In this document: one piece after another, positions 14,001 to 25,300 of the stretch
Numbering within the stretch: position 1 is the first letter of the stretch
Layout: each line of letters starts with the position of its first letter
NCBI RefSeq assembly: GCF_032854445.1
Contig: NC_088300.1
Coordinates: 8,928,001 to 8,992,000 of the forward strand
DNA: 64,000 nucleotides
Direction of reading: 5' to 3'
Source: Liolophura sinensis
Taxonomy: Eukaryota; Mollusca; Polyplacophora; Chitonida; Chitonidae
Notes under the pieces: generated by a model
What the model was told of the DNA's origin: nothing
Seen by the model: the letters and a program-made list of their open reading frames with translations, nothing else
Database searches by the model: none
Made by a program: the position numbers and the translations under genes

Positions 14001-14422
14001 ATATATGCAGATGACATCTTGATTCTCTAATTATGTTGTCTGGATACGACAGCTGTTAACTTTATCTACCATCCCACAGGCAGCATTTAGCATACTATCA
14101 ATTACTAGTACCATCTGTGTCGTCACGGCGTCATGTATTATGATCGCATACATTCTGACAACACATTGGGTATAACAACAGATTTGTACTGAATCACGCT
14201 CTCGGTCTCAGCGAATTAGTTGTGTGTAAGCTGACAGTAGTCAACAGAACTGAAGCATGGTGAAAACTCAGAAATAACCTCTTGTTATGTTCTCAAAGGA
14301 TTAACATACGCACCGTCGGCATCTGTGGCTTCCAACGTGGCCAAGACCGATCGAACCACATCAGTTCGACCACTTTTAATGGCATTTTTCAAACCTTCTT
14401 GCACACTGGTCGGTGGATTCAT
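2061..14422 (-). CDS. Ankyrin-repeat / GH20 hexosaminidase-like fusion protein, 19 exons, probable pseudoenzyme
   Basis: Exons (minus strand, high to low): 14422-14314, 13108-13020, 11992-11838, 11337-11207, 10833-10698, 10281-10160, 10004-9883, 9581-9416, 9145-8961, 8691-8584, 7806-7735, 7320-7270, 6905-6841, 6691-6545, 6143-5939, 5219-5173, 4679-4638, 2834-2648, 2240-2061. All junctions are GT-AG and phase-consistent, giving 772 residues. Residues 1-247 hold about five ankyrin repeats (TPLHLA, TPFELV, TPLHWAA, TPLHDAV, NAFDLAAG). Residues 248-340 form a Ser/Thr/Pro/His-rich linker. About 344-740 resemble a GH20 b-subdomain plus TIM barrel (LNYAISTLIQLFRLY, EFRMRGVLVDIS, CVCPGTSAWN at 641-650, CDWSGKGH), closest in memory to hexosaminidase D. 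The GH20 catalytic Asp-Glu site (normally hIGxDE) reads VSVGPRLSS at 555-563, so hydrolysis is unlikely. The start codon is the first ATG opening exon 1. The end is less certain: a strong 5' splice site (GTGAGA, after 2105) could lead to a further exon. No gene symbol recognised. Confidence 0.85.
2375..2558. mobile_element. Palindromic MITE-like element
   Basis: The first about 65 bases and the last about 65 bases are inverted copies of each other: GTTGTATTTGGGTTCAATAA at the left against GTTGTGTTTGGGTTCAGTAA read from the right, continuing through an AAT-triplet tract and ending in AAATGTAAAAGGTTTCAC on both arms. The loop is about 50 bp with no ORF. It sits in the last intron of the ankyrin-GH20 gene. 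A target duplication is not obvious. Confidence 0.75.
3650..4055. repeat. Three diverged tandem copies of an about 150 bp repeat
   Basis: Three units begin with CATAAAATTTAACTTAAATGA or close variants (at about 3657, 3810 and 3957) and carry GAAGAAAAGGTCAAGGTCGC followed by TGAAAATCA..AGGGTT. The last unit runs into CGGATAGACGGACGGCGTC. This is an intronic, noncoding medium-copy repeat within the ankyrin-GH20 gene. Confidence 0.7.
4858..4940 (-). mobile_element. SINE family A, 3' fragment
   Basis: Reverse-complement copy of the shared SINE tail: TTTATTTATTTATCTAATTGG, then GTGTTTTACGCCGTACTCAA and the TATAAGTG-type core, ending in GGCCAGCAT. The 5' tRNA-like head is missing. Intronic. Confidence 0.85.
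12735..12860 (-). repeat. tRNA-like SINE fragment with internal palindrome
   Basis: CATGGAACACTTGGG (12768-12782) is repeated inverted as CCAAGTGTTCCATG (12804-12817). The flanks resemble a tRNA-derived head on the minus strand (GGGCTTGAACCCACATGTTC, GCTGGGCCCCTACTCAC). It is too short and diverged to call a functional tRNA gene. It lies in the intron between exons 2 and 3 of the ankyrin-GH20 gene. Confidence 0.4.
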
Positions 14423-15168
14423 TGCGGTATTCCCTCAGTTGTGCTGAGTTTCTTCGATGACAAACGCTAAACGTATGTGACGAGCTTTCATAACATCGTA
14501 ACCGGTTTCGCATCAGGAAGATGTTCGTTAGCAGACGAGTGTTGTCACATACCGGAAGTTTTGGTGATTTCTTGCATATGTACGAAATCTTGACGGCATG
14601 TTGCGCCCCGAAATGTGACGTCACGGTTCGCCTCACTTTCGCTTTAGTGGATACAATCGCACTTGTCGCACATGTGTAATCTGACGAATGCTAACCCGAA
14701 AAATTGGCTTGTGGTTTTATGCAGAATGTTTGGCAGCTATTCACAAAATAAATAAATACTAAACACGTATTCTGTTAACACTCCGGACACTCAGTGGGTT
14801 ACGTCACCAAGTTATACGTCAAGCTTAGGGTTTTATTTTTGTGAGCAAGATTCCCACGCGTAAGAATATGACGTGAACACGTACAGTGAATATCTATAAA
14901 TATATAATTATGCTTGTATCGATAACTCGAAAAATACTGTTGTTCAATCTAAGCACAATTTACCTATTACAAGCACGAACTACACTCACCTGCGATATTT
15001 CAAACGCACTAGTTTTGTATAATTCCGGAAGTTGTAGTTGTCTTATGTTGGGGTGTTATTAGGTCTGCAGCACGTTGACGTTCACTTAGCTGTCTGCTCG
15101 TTAAGTTACAGAGGGGTAAATAGAATAGAAATCAAAGTCAAATTAAAAAGTCTGAATACGAGAGAGCG
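14423..15168. promoter_or_regulatory. Shared head-to-head promoter region of ankyrin-GH20 gene and GLRX5
   Basis: The two start codons point away from each other across 746 bp. The stretch contains no other gene and is locally richer in CpG than the introns around it (for example 14480-14660). No TATA box can be assigned with confidence. Bidirectional transcription is inferred from layout only. Confidence 0.5.
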
Positions 15169-16623
15169 ATGGCAAGTTTCTTGTCTACACAGATACGTGG
15201 ACGAGGCCTTACTCTCTGTCGATTGCTTGCTGCACGATATTCTACGAGCACCGGTACGAAAGAGCACATTGACGGGCTGGTGAAGGGTAAAAAGGTAGTG
15301 GTGTTTATGAAGGGGACACCTGATGCCCCACGATGTGGATTCAGCAATGGTGTCATGCAGATATTAAACTTTCATGGAGTTACACAATTTGATGCGCATG
15401 ATGTTCTTCAAGATGAAAGTTTACGGCAAGGTATAAACAATTAACAAATGGAAAGATTGACAATGTTGACATTCGAACTGCATAAATTCATTAGGCGTAC
15501 AGTTCAGTTCTAAGGCGACAACGTTGGAAATTTTCCGTTTCTGAGTTAAATGGGCTTTAGAACACTGGCCATTTGTGACTTTTCCTTGTTTTGTGTTAAT
15601 GAATGGCACATAAACTGAGAAAGCACCCAAGTGACTCTGCAGACGAAAGTCTGTCACCTGTCAGGTTGTGTGTTCATATCCCATTTCTCACAGACTGCTT
15701 CAGCTGCAACTTGAGGTGGAGACATTTGTGGGATGCCTGGCAAAAGAGCAGTGCGTTTAACTGCTGAGTTTCCTCCATTTGTAAACCAGATAGCTGTTGT
15801 ATACAGTGTACTTTTTTTTGTGTGATGTGTGTAATTTTCAGCTAATGTTATAGTCAGGTTTGTGGGTGGAAGAAAAACAAAGTGCTTGATGAACCACCTA
15901 ACAAGTCCCTGCCTAAAGACTACTGCCGAACCTGTGAGAGCTGGATTTGAGCCGGCGATCTCATTGTTCAGGGTGCTAGTTGAAGCGAGAATAACACTTC
16001 AGTGGACAGAGCCAATCCTAGCCTGCTATTGTATAAATGAAATGGTGTTGAGTATAGCATGAAAGTCCAATCAAATGATAAATATATTGATTAATGTAAG
16101 TTACAGAACCACACGTTATGAATGGATTCAAGTTTTATGAATCCAGTAATACAAGACATTGATTATGAACCTTATTAATAGACAGCTGCAGTTGGGATGG
16201 CGGTTACAAGAACAACTAGAAGTAGTACAAACAGTATTTACTGCAGTGTACATTATATTTTCTTATGCTGACGCAGTGAAATTAGTGGCAGGGAGATAAT
16301 TCCCTTTACATAGCAGTGGCCAGATTGATGACATGCGAGTCACTTTGTAATCTGTTACATCAAGATGATGATTGGGTTATATCTTCACTCTTTGTCTCCT
16401 TTTCTGTTGTAATATGCTTATCTGATGTTCTTGTGTTGTAGGTATTAAAGAGTACAGCAATTGGCCCACAATACCTCAAGTTTATATAGACGGGGAATTT
16501 GTTGGAGGAATGGATATAATGTTGGACATGCATAAGAATGGAGAGTTAGTTGAAGAGCTGAAGAAAGTAGGAATTCGATCAGCTTTATTAGACAAAGACA
16601 ATGGCCCAGATAAACAAGGATAG
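15169..16623 (+). CDS. GLRX5: Monothiol glutaredoxin 5, mitochondrial
   Basis: Two exons, 15169-15430 and 16442-16623, joined at a GT-AG intron in phase 1, encode 147 residues; vertebrate GLRX5 is of similar length. The first about 28 residues are basic and Ser/Arg-rich without acids, as in a mitochondrial import signal. The monothiol active site CGFS is at residues 56-59 (context [13 protein letters not shown]). [16 protein letters not shown] carries the cis-Pro and glutathione-binding Gly-Gly of class II glutaredoxins. The family passes [2Fe-2S] clusters from the ISCU scaffold to acceptors in the mitochondrial matrix, using glutathione as a cluster ligand; this role is family knowledge. The intron holds SINE fragments. 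It is transcribed divergently from the ankyrin-GH20 gene. The ATG at 15169 opens the targeting sequence. Confidence 0.97.
15853..16010 (+). mobile_element. SINE family C fragment in GLRX5 intron
   Basis: GTCAGGTTTGTGGGTGGAAG followed by GTGCTTGATGAACCACC and GGATTTGAGCCGGCGATCTC is mirrored at 56188-56300 (GTCAGGTTTGTAGGTGAAGG, CCAGCAACCTCATTC). Two diverged copies in one window point to a dispersed family with a tRNA-like segment. Boundaries are approximate. Confidence 0.5.
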
Positions 16624-17036
16624 TCACACTTCTGATCAGTACAGCAGCCTTTCACTTCAGAATGTGATGACATTTTAACTGTGAAAAAACTTGTGTGTGG
16701 ATGCATAATCTGAACTATCTGAAAGGTTTCACAAATCAAACCTGATCAGTCAGACCTGTGAGCTTTCTGATGTGTTTGTTTAACACTTGCATACTGTTTT
16801 ATACCAGTGTATTTTGAATGGAAAGTTATCGCTTTCAGCCATGTTGTGGGCAGTGTTATTTTGTAGCATTGTTGCTTTCCAGTGCATGCATGGCTTCATT
16901 TCAGTGTTATATTTCATCACTACTCACAATATAAATGAAGTTTTTAGTATAACACTGTCGGACAATATGGAATCAAATATTTTATGTTTCTTTGCACCAA
17001 TGCTGAAAATAGTGACACTTTGATGTGCAGGTTGAC

Positions 17037-17042
17037 AATAAA
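17037..17042 (+). terminator. Candidate poly(A) signal of GLRX5
   Basis: AATAAA lies 414 nt after the GLRX5 stop codon. A second AATAAA near 17670 is an alternative end. No transcript data are available to choose. Confidence 0.4.
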
Positions 17043-19180
17043 GGTTGATATCCAACTATAAAAGTAGGAATTCGATCACCGTATGTTTACCGTGTGTTTA
17101 CCTTTTTCATCTGTAGTGGGAGGTGATCATTTATCCTGTGGCTGTGACAGAAAAATGGAATGGTTCACTTGTAATGTCTAAATTCTAATGTATAGCGGGT
17201 GAGGACTCATGTTAATGTAAACTGAAAGGTTAAATGTGCAGAGCATTTGAATCTTTGATATCTTTTGCAGACTTGAAGTTCACTGTCATATATTTACAGC
17301 CTAGTAAAGAAAGGATTGTGTGTTTTTAATTCTTCTATTTTATACAGCTGTAATGTTGGAATGGAGGGGTGTTAGTATGACTTTGTCAGATTGGATCTGA
17401 ACTGTTAGCATTGTGTAGGTTTCCATAAATCTTTTGTGCTACTTTCCACATTATTGAGTACAAGTATCTGTCCAGGTCATTCATGTCAGTTCATGATCAA
17501 TTCTAGGTTAAGGCTGCTTGCTGGAAATTACAGTAACGACAGTGTCTTTGTCAAAGAAAGGGAACCCAGAAATGATTAATTGTTGTTGAATTGTGTTGCA
17601 TGTATGACCTTGTACATGTGCATGCGTTATCAGGAAGAAGTAATCAAATACATGTATTAATAGGACTGAAAATAAAAGAAGAATTTTACCTGTCTGGTTT
17701 GTTTAGTGAAGTCGAATAAAACAGTATGGCAGGAAATATAAGAAGCACCATGGCCGCCTGACAGTCAGTGGTTTATCCCAAGCAAATTCGTAAATATTTT
17801 ATTGTGCATTCTCTCGCATTAATGTCTGGATTGTTTGCTTGGGGTTTAAGGTCATAAAAGTTTATATAACTTTGCCCAAATGAATGATATCACTAAATCT
17901 AAATATAAATTAAACCATTACTGACACAATCTGACAATCTTTATTTCACATAGCCTTGGCCAGTTTGAGTATCGTCAGCAGGCCTATATCAGTTTAAAGG
18001 TAGTTCAAAATAAATTTTATGCTACAATAGAGTTTATATTTAATTCATTTCATAAAGGCATATTGAGGGGTGGGCAAGAATCCGGCTGTTATCGACCAGG
18101 TGATGTTGGCGGGGCCTTCTGTGCTTGAGCAAAGCAGATTTTCACATGCGGTACAATATCTATTCATTCAAATGGTGTAACTGTACACAGTCATTCGTTT
18201 CACCAACTGAATTCCCCTACCACTGTACTAGTGCTACACGGTGATATATAAGTGCTATCTACCTCCAGACTGGGAGGAATTTCCCCTTTAGTCTAGTGGT
18301 AGAAGCGTGGATTCCAAACCTAGAGATCACTTGTTCAAATCCCCAGCTGGTAGGCCAGTCACATTGGTGCTGGGGTGGCCAATATAGCAGGCTGTGATGC
18401 TTTGGTAGACCCAGTGTATGGGTTCAACTCTCCTTTCCTGGGTAGTCATAAGGGTCATGTGATGAGGAAGACTTGGGGTGAATGTAACAGGGTGATATAT
18501 AAACGCTATCTACGTCCAAGCAGGGGGGAATTTCCCTTCAGCCTAGTAGTAGGCCTAGAGGCGTGGACTTTAAACTCAGAGCTCGCTGGCTCAAAATCCC
18601 TAGCTGATGGGACTGTCACACTAGAAAACTGTGTACCCCATATAACCCACACTGTCAGCAGCTTCTGAAGATTATATGTATCTGCTAATATTGAATTAAA
18701 TGGGATCAAGAAGGACAGTTTTCAATTTTTTTCCATATACATCATATAAAGTATCGAGCATTTTTACAGTGGGGCCCATATTATTAAATCCCAATTTACA
18801 TTAACCCTCTATCATTACAACCATGTTCTCTTTCACGTTGAATAAAATGTATTTCATTGTCTGATTTTTTCCCCCGTGTCTTGTGGTGACGAGAATGTAA
18901 AAGCGATCTTGGCTTGTAGTAATATAGCCTACGGCATACATATATAAATTCACGGCCTTTTTCGCTTTAATCCAGCAGTTTGGACTGATTTACAGCACAT
19001 GGAGAAATCTCGGACTGGGCGTCGATGTGCATTGTAAAATCATGTCTTTACTTCTCTAGAACACTGACTCAAGTCTTGTCGGGTGTTACATAGCGTTATT
19101 CACATGTTCAGCCCTGAAACACGTTACAACATGACCACAAGTTGTCCCCGCAAAGCCAGAGTAGGTGGCGTTGATACCCG
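17043..19180. other. Intergenic region between GLRX5 and PPP2R3C
   Basis: No coding region is supported. The part at 18237-18640 is repetitive (listed separately). The rest shows no structure I can name. Confidence 0.5.
18237..18640 (+). repeat. Direct pair of tRNA-like SINE copies
   Basis: GGTGATATATAAGTGCTATC..GGAATTTCCCCTTTAGTCTA at 18239-18299 recurs as GGTGATATATAAACGCTATC..GGAATTTCCCTTCAGCCTA from about 18491. Each is followed by a tRNA-like stretch (TAGTGGTAGAAGCGTGGATT, then a B-box-like GTTCAAATCCCC). This is a dispersed tRNA-derived family distinct from families A and B, about 250 bp apart. Confidence 0.6.
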
Positions 19181-19192
19181 ATTGGCCAATCA
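19181..19192. promoter_or_regulatory. Inverted CCAAT boxes upstream of PPP2R3C
   Basis: ATTGGCCAATCA contains two opposed CCAAT pentamers forming a palindrome, 184 bp upstream of the PPP2R3C start codon. CCAAT boxes are bound by NF-Y and are common in TATA-less housekeeping promoters. Function here is inferred from position. Confidence 0.5.
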
Positions 19193-19364
19193 GAACCGCG
19201 GAAACACAAAAGGGAACTGCCGAAGATGGACGACAGTGTGCCCCCACCGACTTGAGCGGTCGATTTGAGAAATTAACAGGTACCCCTGTCTTTGTGTTCG
19301 AGATGAAAGTTAACTTTGTACTGGGGATGAGATGACGCGAAAAGAACACAGAAAGTCCCGAATC

Positions 19365-22300
19365 ATGGACTGGGCGAAGACACTTAAAAAACACCTGGAG
19401 AAAAAGAGTGAGTGTAGCAAATAAACGAACGGGGTGAGGGTTACAACAACAACGCAAGACATTTGACAAGTGTGTTGAGTTTCAGACAGTGGTAAAGAAT
19501 GAATGCATGATTGTGGTTTAATTTTAAGTTTTTTTTTGTTTAGGACAAACTGCAATACTGCAGTTTTATCATGGCGAGAACGAGTTTAAACCAAGCTGTA
19601 TCGAGCCAGACCAAACGATAAAATTAGCATAACCAAATGACTTTTAGAATTCATAGAAACCACAACAAACTATACATTTTTCGAAAGCTCATTATATTAT
19701 GTGTATTTCAATAATACATTGTTCATAATTTAGCAAGGCAATGAATTTGCGCGCGAGCCTCTGGAATGCAGCCCCCCCCCCCCCAATAAAACGTAATATT
19801 ATGAAAATAGCAAAGAATGAGCACTTTTTAGGGGTCCAAGCAAGGCCTAAAATTTCCCATGTTTAACTGTGAAGTATATAGACATAATTTTATGATGCTG
19901 AATGAAGAATTATAGTATTTAAGAATTAATGGTAAATTTAGGGGTACAAGTTTAAATGAAATATAAAAAATGCAGAAGTTCGGCTATTTGGGTACCCATT
20001 TTGATTTTACAGAAGCCAGTTCCAAAAAATAATTCTGCTTTGTTTAATATGTAATAAATAAAAATTAATTACTAATAAAGCGTTTGGAAGTTTTCATTTT
20101 TAACTCAGTATTATGTCATTCTTTTGTGAAATCCACCCTGTCAATATTTGCCCTAAAAGAAAGTACTGTTTGTGTCATATTTATCAATTATTTTTCCTAA
20201 ATATTGATAATTATTTATTTTGTAATGTTAGATAACACTGTCTAAGCAAATGTCATAATCTCTTCAGATATAATCAGCTGTCAAGTATTTCTTAACTCCG
20301 GATCAATTGCTTCCGGAGGCATATAAATTCCATCCTTTGCCATTCAAATTTATTTTATTGATTTAATCAGGCATGTACTTATATCACATAATTCAGTTTT
20401 AAAATTAACTAACTATATGATCCAATCATGCACAGTTAGTATGCCATTGTGAATTTAGAACCAGACAACTGAACACTACACGCTTACTGAGCAATGCTGT
20501 GAACACAATGTGCTCCAGTATAAACAAACGCTTTCAGCATATGCGCAATAAGGATTTTTTACTTTCTACTGTCAAACTCCAACCATCAAAATCAGCTCTA
20601 AAATCACTCCCATCCTTGCTTAAAACCCCAAAAGAAGCTGGTCATTGTTAGCCTCTAAGTTTATCTTTTGTTTCAAACTTTTGTCAGCAGTGTAATACAC
20701 ATAAACTTAACAATTGTATATCTTTGAAGTCTTTAGCACAGACTTGTGGCTTGTCATCACTGTAAAAATAACTAGTACACAACATCTACAACCTGTAACA
20801 CCTTGTTTGTCGATCCACCTTATATATTGGGTGCTTTTGGGATGTAATAGTACAGGAAAACATGGTGCAAAAGGGGTACTACAACTGGGGATCTTGGGGT
20901 CAACTTTTAGCCATTTAACAAAACAAACTGGTGGCCACTTCCTTAAACAAGCTTTGCGAACGCTAATAAAATCACGAGCTGTCAAATGTCATCCAAGACG
21001 TACTGTACATGTAAATCCACAGTAGGTATTACAATAGAATTACAGCAAAATATTTAAATCCTCCTCTTAGTGCTTAGGGTCTGGCAGCAGCCTGCGGATG
21101 GTTGTGGGTTTCCACCAGGCTCTGCTCCCTTTCCTCCTACCATAATTCTGGTCACCGTCATATAAGTGAAATACATGTATTCTTGAGTACGGCATAAAAC
21201 ATCAATGGAATAAATAAATAAATCTTAGTGCTTAGATTCAATTTCTGTGCTTTTCCCCAGCCCCATTGGTGGGACATGTAGTGAAGTTATTGTTAACCCC
21301 AAAAGATTCCAACTCCTTTTCTTACACTGGCCTAGTGTCGTTGGAGTCTCAACTCTTACAATGTTAATTTCATACTCAACGTAGGTCCAGGCCGATTGTC
21401 TTTGTTATCGAACAAGTATCACTGAAATAAAAGACACCAACCTAAAGTCCTGCTTTGCACACTATGCCATATGTCCCTACTTTATTTAGAATAGATTTAT
21501 TATAGCCATGAAGGCTTCCACAGCATATGTCCTCAGTGAATACCTCCATCTTCCCATTGCTCTGCTGTGCCTTCATGGCTATAATAAATCTGTGCTAAAT
21601 CGAGTAGGGACATATGGTGGGGGTACGGTGGGTGCGTAAAGCAGGTCTTTGGGTTGGTGTCTTTTATTTGCATGAGACTTGTTCGACAACAAAAAAAATC
21701 GCCCTGGACCTTCGTTGAGTACAAAAGTAAGATTGTAAGCGTCTCAAGACTCCAACCATGCTAGGTCAGTATAAGAAAAAGAGTTGGAGCCTTTCGGAGT
21801 TTGTATTGTAGTCAATGTATGATCCATGAACTCAAAAACTCATGCAATAAACACTGAAGAAACAGTATACACACATTGACTTCCATGGCTGTTGAACTAG
21901 GGAACCCTTCCCCGGGAACTAAGCTATCAAAATGTATTGTAAAGTGATACCTGTTTCCTGACTTGTGCATAATCAAAATCAATGGCAGAATCGAGAAATC
22001 AGTCAATGACAAACAGCGGTAAGAATATATGATCCCTGGAATAGTTTACCATCTTTAAATCTGGCATACACTGGTCCATATCTCTAAACCAAGGGCAGAG
22101 AAGACATGATAAGGTAAGACTGCTCTTCGAAATGTTGCATTTTATTCCATTTTCACATATACTTATTACTTTAAAAGATGTATATAAAAGCTTGTCACTT
22201 CAAATTCCGTATATTTCTCCACAATTTCTCTTTCAGTTGGGATCAGAAGTGTCATGTATTCTTTCAACTTTCGACAATGCATGCAGGGATTCATATACAC

Positions 22301-25300
22301 TGATTTTAGACCCCCGTATTTGTTGCTAAAATTCAGGTAAAAACTGAATACTGCAGTAAAAAAAAAACCTCAGTTCTGTGTTTTTCTGGTACAAATACTC
22401 CAATTTTTGGATAAAAACTGAATTGCATTGGAATCATATACATGTAGCGTTTGACTTTGATTGTCAATGACTGGACCCATGACATGCGGAAGTAGTCAGC
22501 CGTGATTTTCATGACTAAGATAGCAAACATGACAGCCTAATTGTGCCAATAGGGGTTGAGTAAATGGACTCAAGCTGTTCCCCACCTACTGTGACTAGGT
22601 TCAAAGCATCCTTTTAACACAGGTCCATCTGGCTGCCTCATTAAATCAGCGTGTTTACCTGCATAACTCAGTAAGGGCACAGAGCCTTGTCCGCTGAGCA
22701 TATGCAATATGATGATGTCGCATATTTACCATTTGTGGATTCTTTATGTAAAAAAAAACACAGCTTACAGTGCAAGATACTGTGTGTAACAGTAAAAAGG
22801 TCGCGCATGTATCAGTTTTTTTAGGGAGCAGGCAGCTGTTTGAGTCAATGACTGAATCTACCCCTGAGTTTACTATTTGTGATCTAAATTAGTTTAGTGA
22901 TGGACGAGTGTATATCTCTGTGGGGTGTAGTCATTGTGACAAATTGAAATGGATTCATGTATATCTTAACTTTTGTAGTAACAGGCTCAAAACTGAAGAT
23001 TTTTGCATCAAACCTACTTCATCAAAAAATCCCCAAGAGTGGCCCCATTTCAAGTTGGCATCAAACAATATGTTCTTTCCAGCCTGAGGCTCTCACTTGA
23101 GCCCCTTTTTTGGCACCAGAAATGTACTGTTTGGGACATACCATATTAAGCAAAGAGGTTTGTCAGGTATAAGGATAATTTTTCTCTGGCCAAAAGTGTG
23201 TCAGGGATCATGTCATTGGCATATTCCCTGAGCTGCCAGTGACTGTCACCAGCCCTATAATGCCAAGGAAGCTTTAGCCAGTAGGAAATGTATCCTTTTA
23301 CTGATGCAGTATTGCAGAGACATTGAAAGGGATTTTCCAAATCTGTGCAGGGAAGTTCATATACAGGGACAAGGCTTATATTTCAAACTAAAACTTCATA
23401 CAGCACAGGATGATCTTGGCTCCCCTCTTCCTGAAGTATAAGTGTTTTGCAGGCAATGTAAATTAGGTTGAAGCAATTCAGTGATCGGAGGTGAGGTTCC
23501 CTTGGGTGCTTGTAACATAGCCAAGTATACAACGTACATGTCTGGAGGCTTTTTAGTGCTTTGTTTAATATAACAACCAACAACAGAACATGGATGGTTT
23601 ATAACTATTTTATTATAATTACATGTATCTCTCATCAGAATAAACCTAGTCTTTGTTTTTACATGTGTTTATTTTTTGATGACGTAGGAATTATTTTCAA
23701 TTTCATGTATAAAACATTGTATTTTTATGTATTCGATTTATGATTTTGTGTCAGCGCTGGTTGTTTGTATGCATAGCTAGATTGTACATGTAGGAAAGTG
23801 ACATGTCTGCATTGTGAATAGATTTTTGTGTGCTTGTGTTTTAAAGCTCAAGTTTGACCACCTTAGTGGGAGAGTGAGTTGGAAGCATATGTACCTCGAG
23901 TCTCCATTGTACCTCAAGCCTCAGTTGTAGCTCGGGTCACTATAAGATCAGATCTGTGTACTACTTGAGGATAGTAACTTTCTCGGGCAGACTGCAGTGT
24001 GAATTTCTGTTTAGGGAGTCCCTACTTTATCCATGTCAAGTGAAGTACCATGTTATATTTGGTAGTTAATCCAACAAAGCCATTAATAATTGTTTTGGAA
24101 ATAGGTCAAGTGATGTATCGTGCCTTGTATGTGAGTTGATTTTCTCCTTTTCTAAAAGTTGTTTGCAATACAAATGATAATGTGAACTGGCTGCAGGGAA
24201 TCAGTGCCTTATCCACATGGCCTTACTCCTGGAGTGGGATTGATATCGTTGGTGAATCATAATGTACTAAGTTACTCACAGGTAGCCAAAGCTGGTTCTT
24301 TGCCGTGTATCAGAGCTTCTGATATTCAACTCCATGTCAAGTCAGAAGTATAAAAAGAGGACTCTCCTTGAACTGTCCCCATGCGAAATTAGGCCAGTAT
24401 GACCTTGTATTTCTATAGCTGAGACAATTTTAAGTCTTGATTTGATTTAAAACATATTGGATATGAAATATATGTCCATTCAACATGTCTGTACATTTTG
24501 AAGTTCCATTTTTGACACAGTGCCAGCTTTACGTTCTACCATTGTGGTCTCCTAATGATGAATCTCCTGTTGAATTATTTTTTTTTAGGATGCTGATGCG
24601 CGATCTGTCTTGTTTCCTTCCGCCATAATGCTGGCTGTCGTCGTATAAGTGAAATATTCTTGAGCATGGCGTAAGACACCAATCAAGTAAATAATTAAAT
24701 CGATCACATGAATTATATTTTTGTCTGTTTTCAGAGAGGAGACCGCCAGAGGAAGTGAAAGCAGAGGAGACAGAAAGATGTATTGAATTGTACAATAAAT
24801 GGAAAGGTCCTAAGAATGGCAATGAGGCATCATATGCAGCAATACCCAAGTTTTATTATAAGGTAGAGTATTAGCACTACCATCCAAACTTCATCCACTT
24901 CACACTGGCCAGAAACAAATGATGCAAAGATTAGCAGGTATACATGTAGATCAGACAGTCAGAGTATTTTTACCCTCCTGTACTTTTTGTAGTTTTGAAA
25001 ACTTACATAGCTTAGATGAGAGTGTTTTTCAGTCTAGTTTTCTGTGGTATCCAATGTTTTACATTCGTTACAAAGGGAATTATTACCAGGTAGTATCCAG
25101 CTACCTGCAGCCTGCTACCTTTGCCTTGACCAAAGGTCCTGTTTTACTTCTTTTAATTCTGTCAGGTAGCTGGATACATTTTCATAGTAACCATCTACAA
25201 TGTGGACATGAGGTGGCTGAAATGTAGCCAGGGTGAATGAATGAATGAAGATATCCTTTCTTTAAAGGACAAGACAGCACTTGGCTAAAACATATTTCAG

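Larger units (their letters stand above)
19408..24734. other. Large first intron of PPP2R3C
   Basis: It contains a fold-back element and two SINE copies (listed separately), a C-homopolymer near 19772, and AT-rich DNA. No additional gene is supported. Confidence 0.6.

Noticed and set aside
24919-25227. 102-codon plus frame in the intron after PPP2R3C exon 2
   Set aside because: No recognisable domain and no place in the gene model; it includes a small inverted repeat (GTATCCAGCTACCTG / CAGGTAGCTGGATAC).
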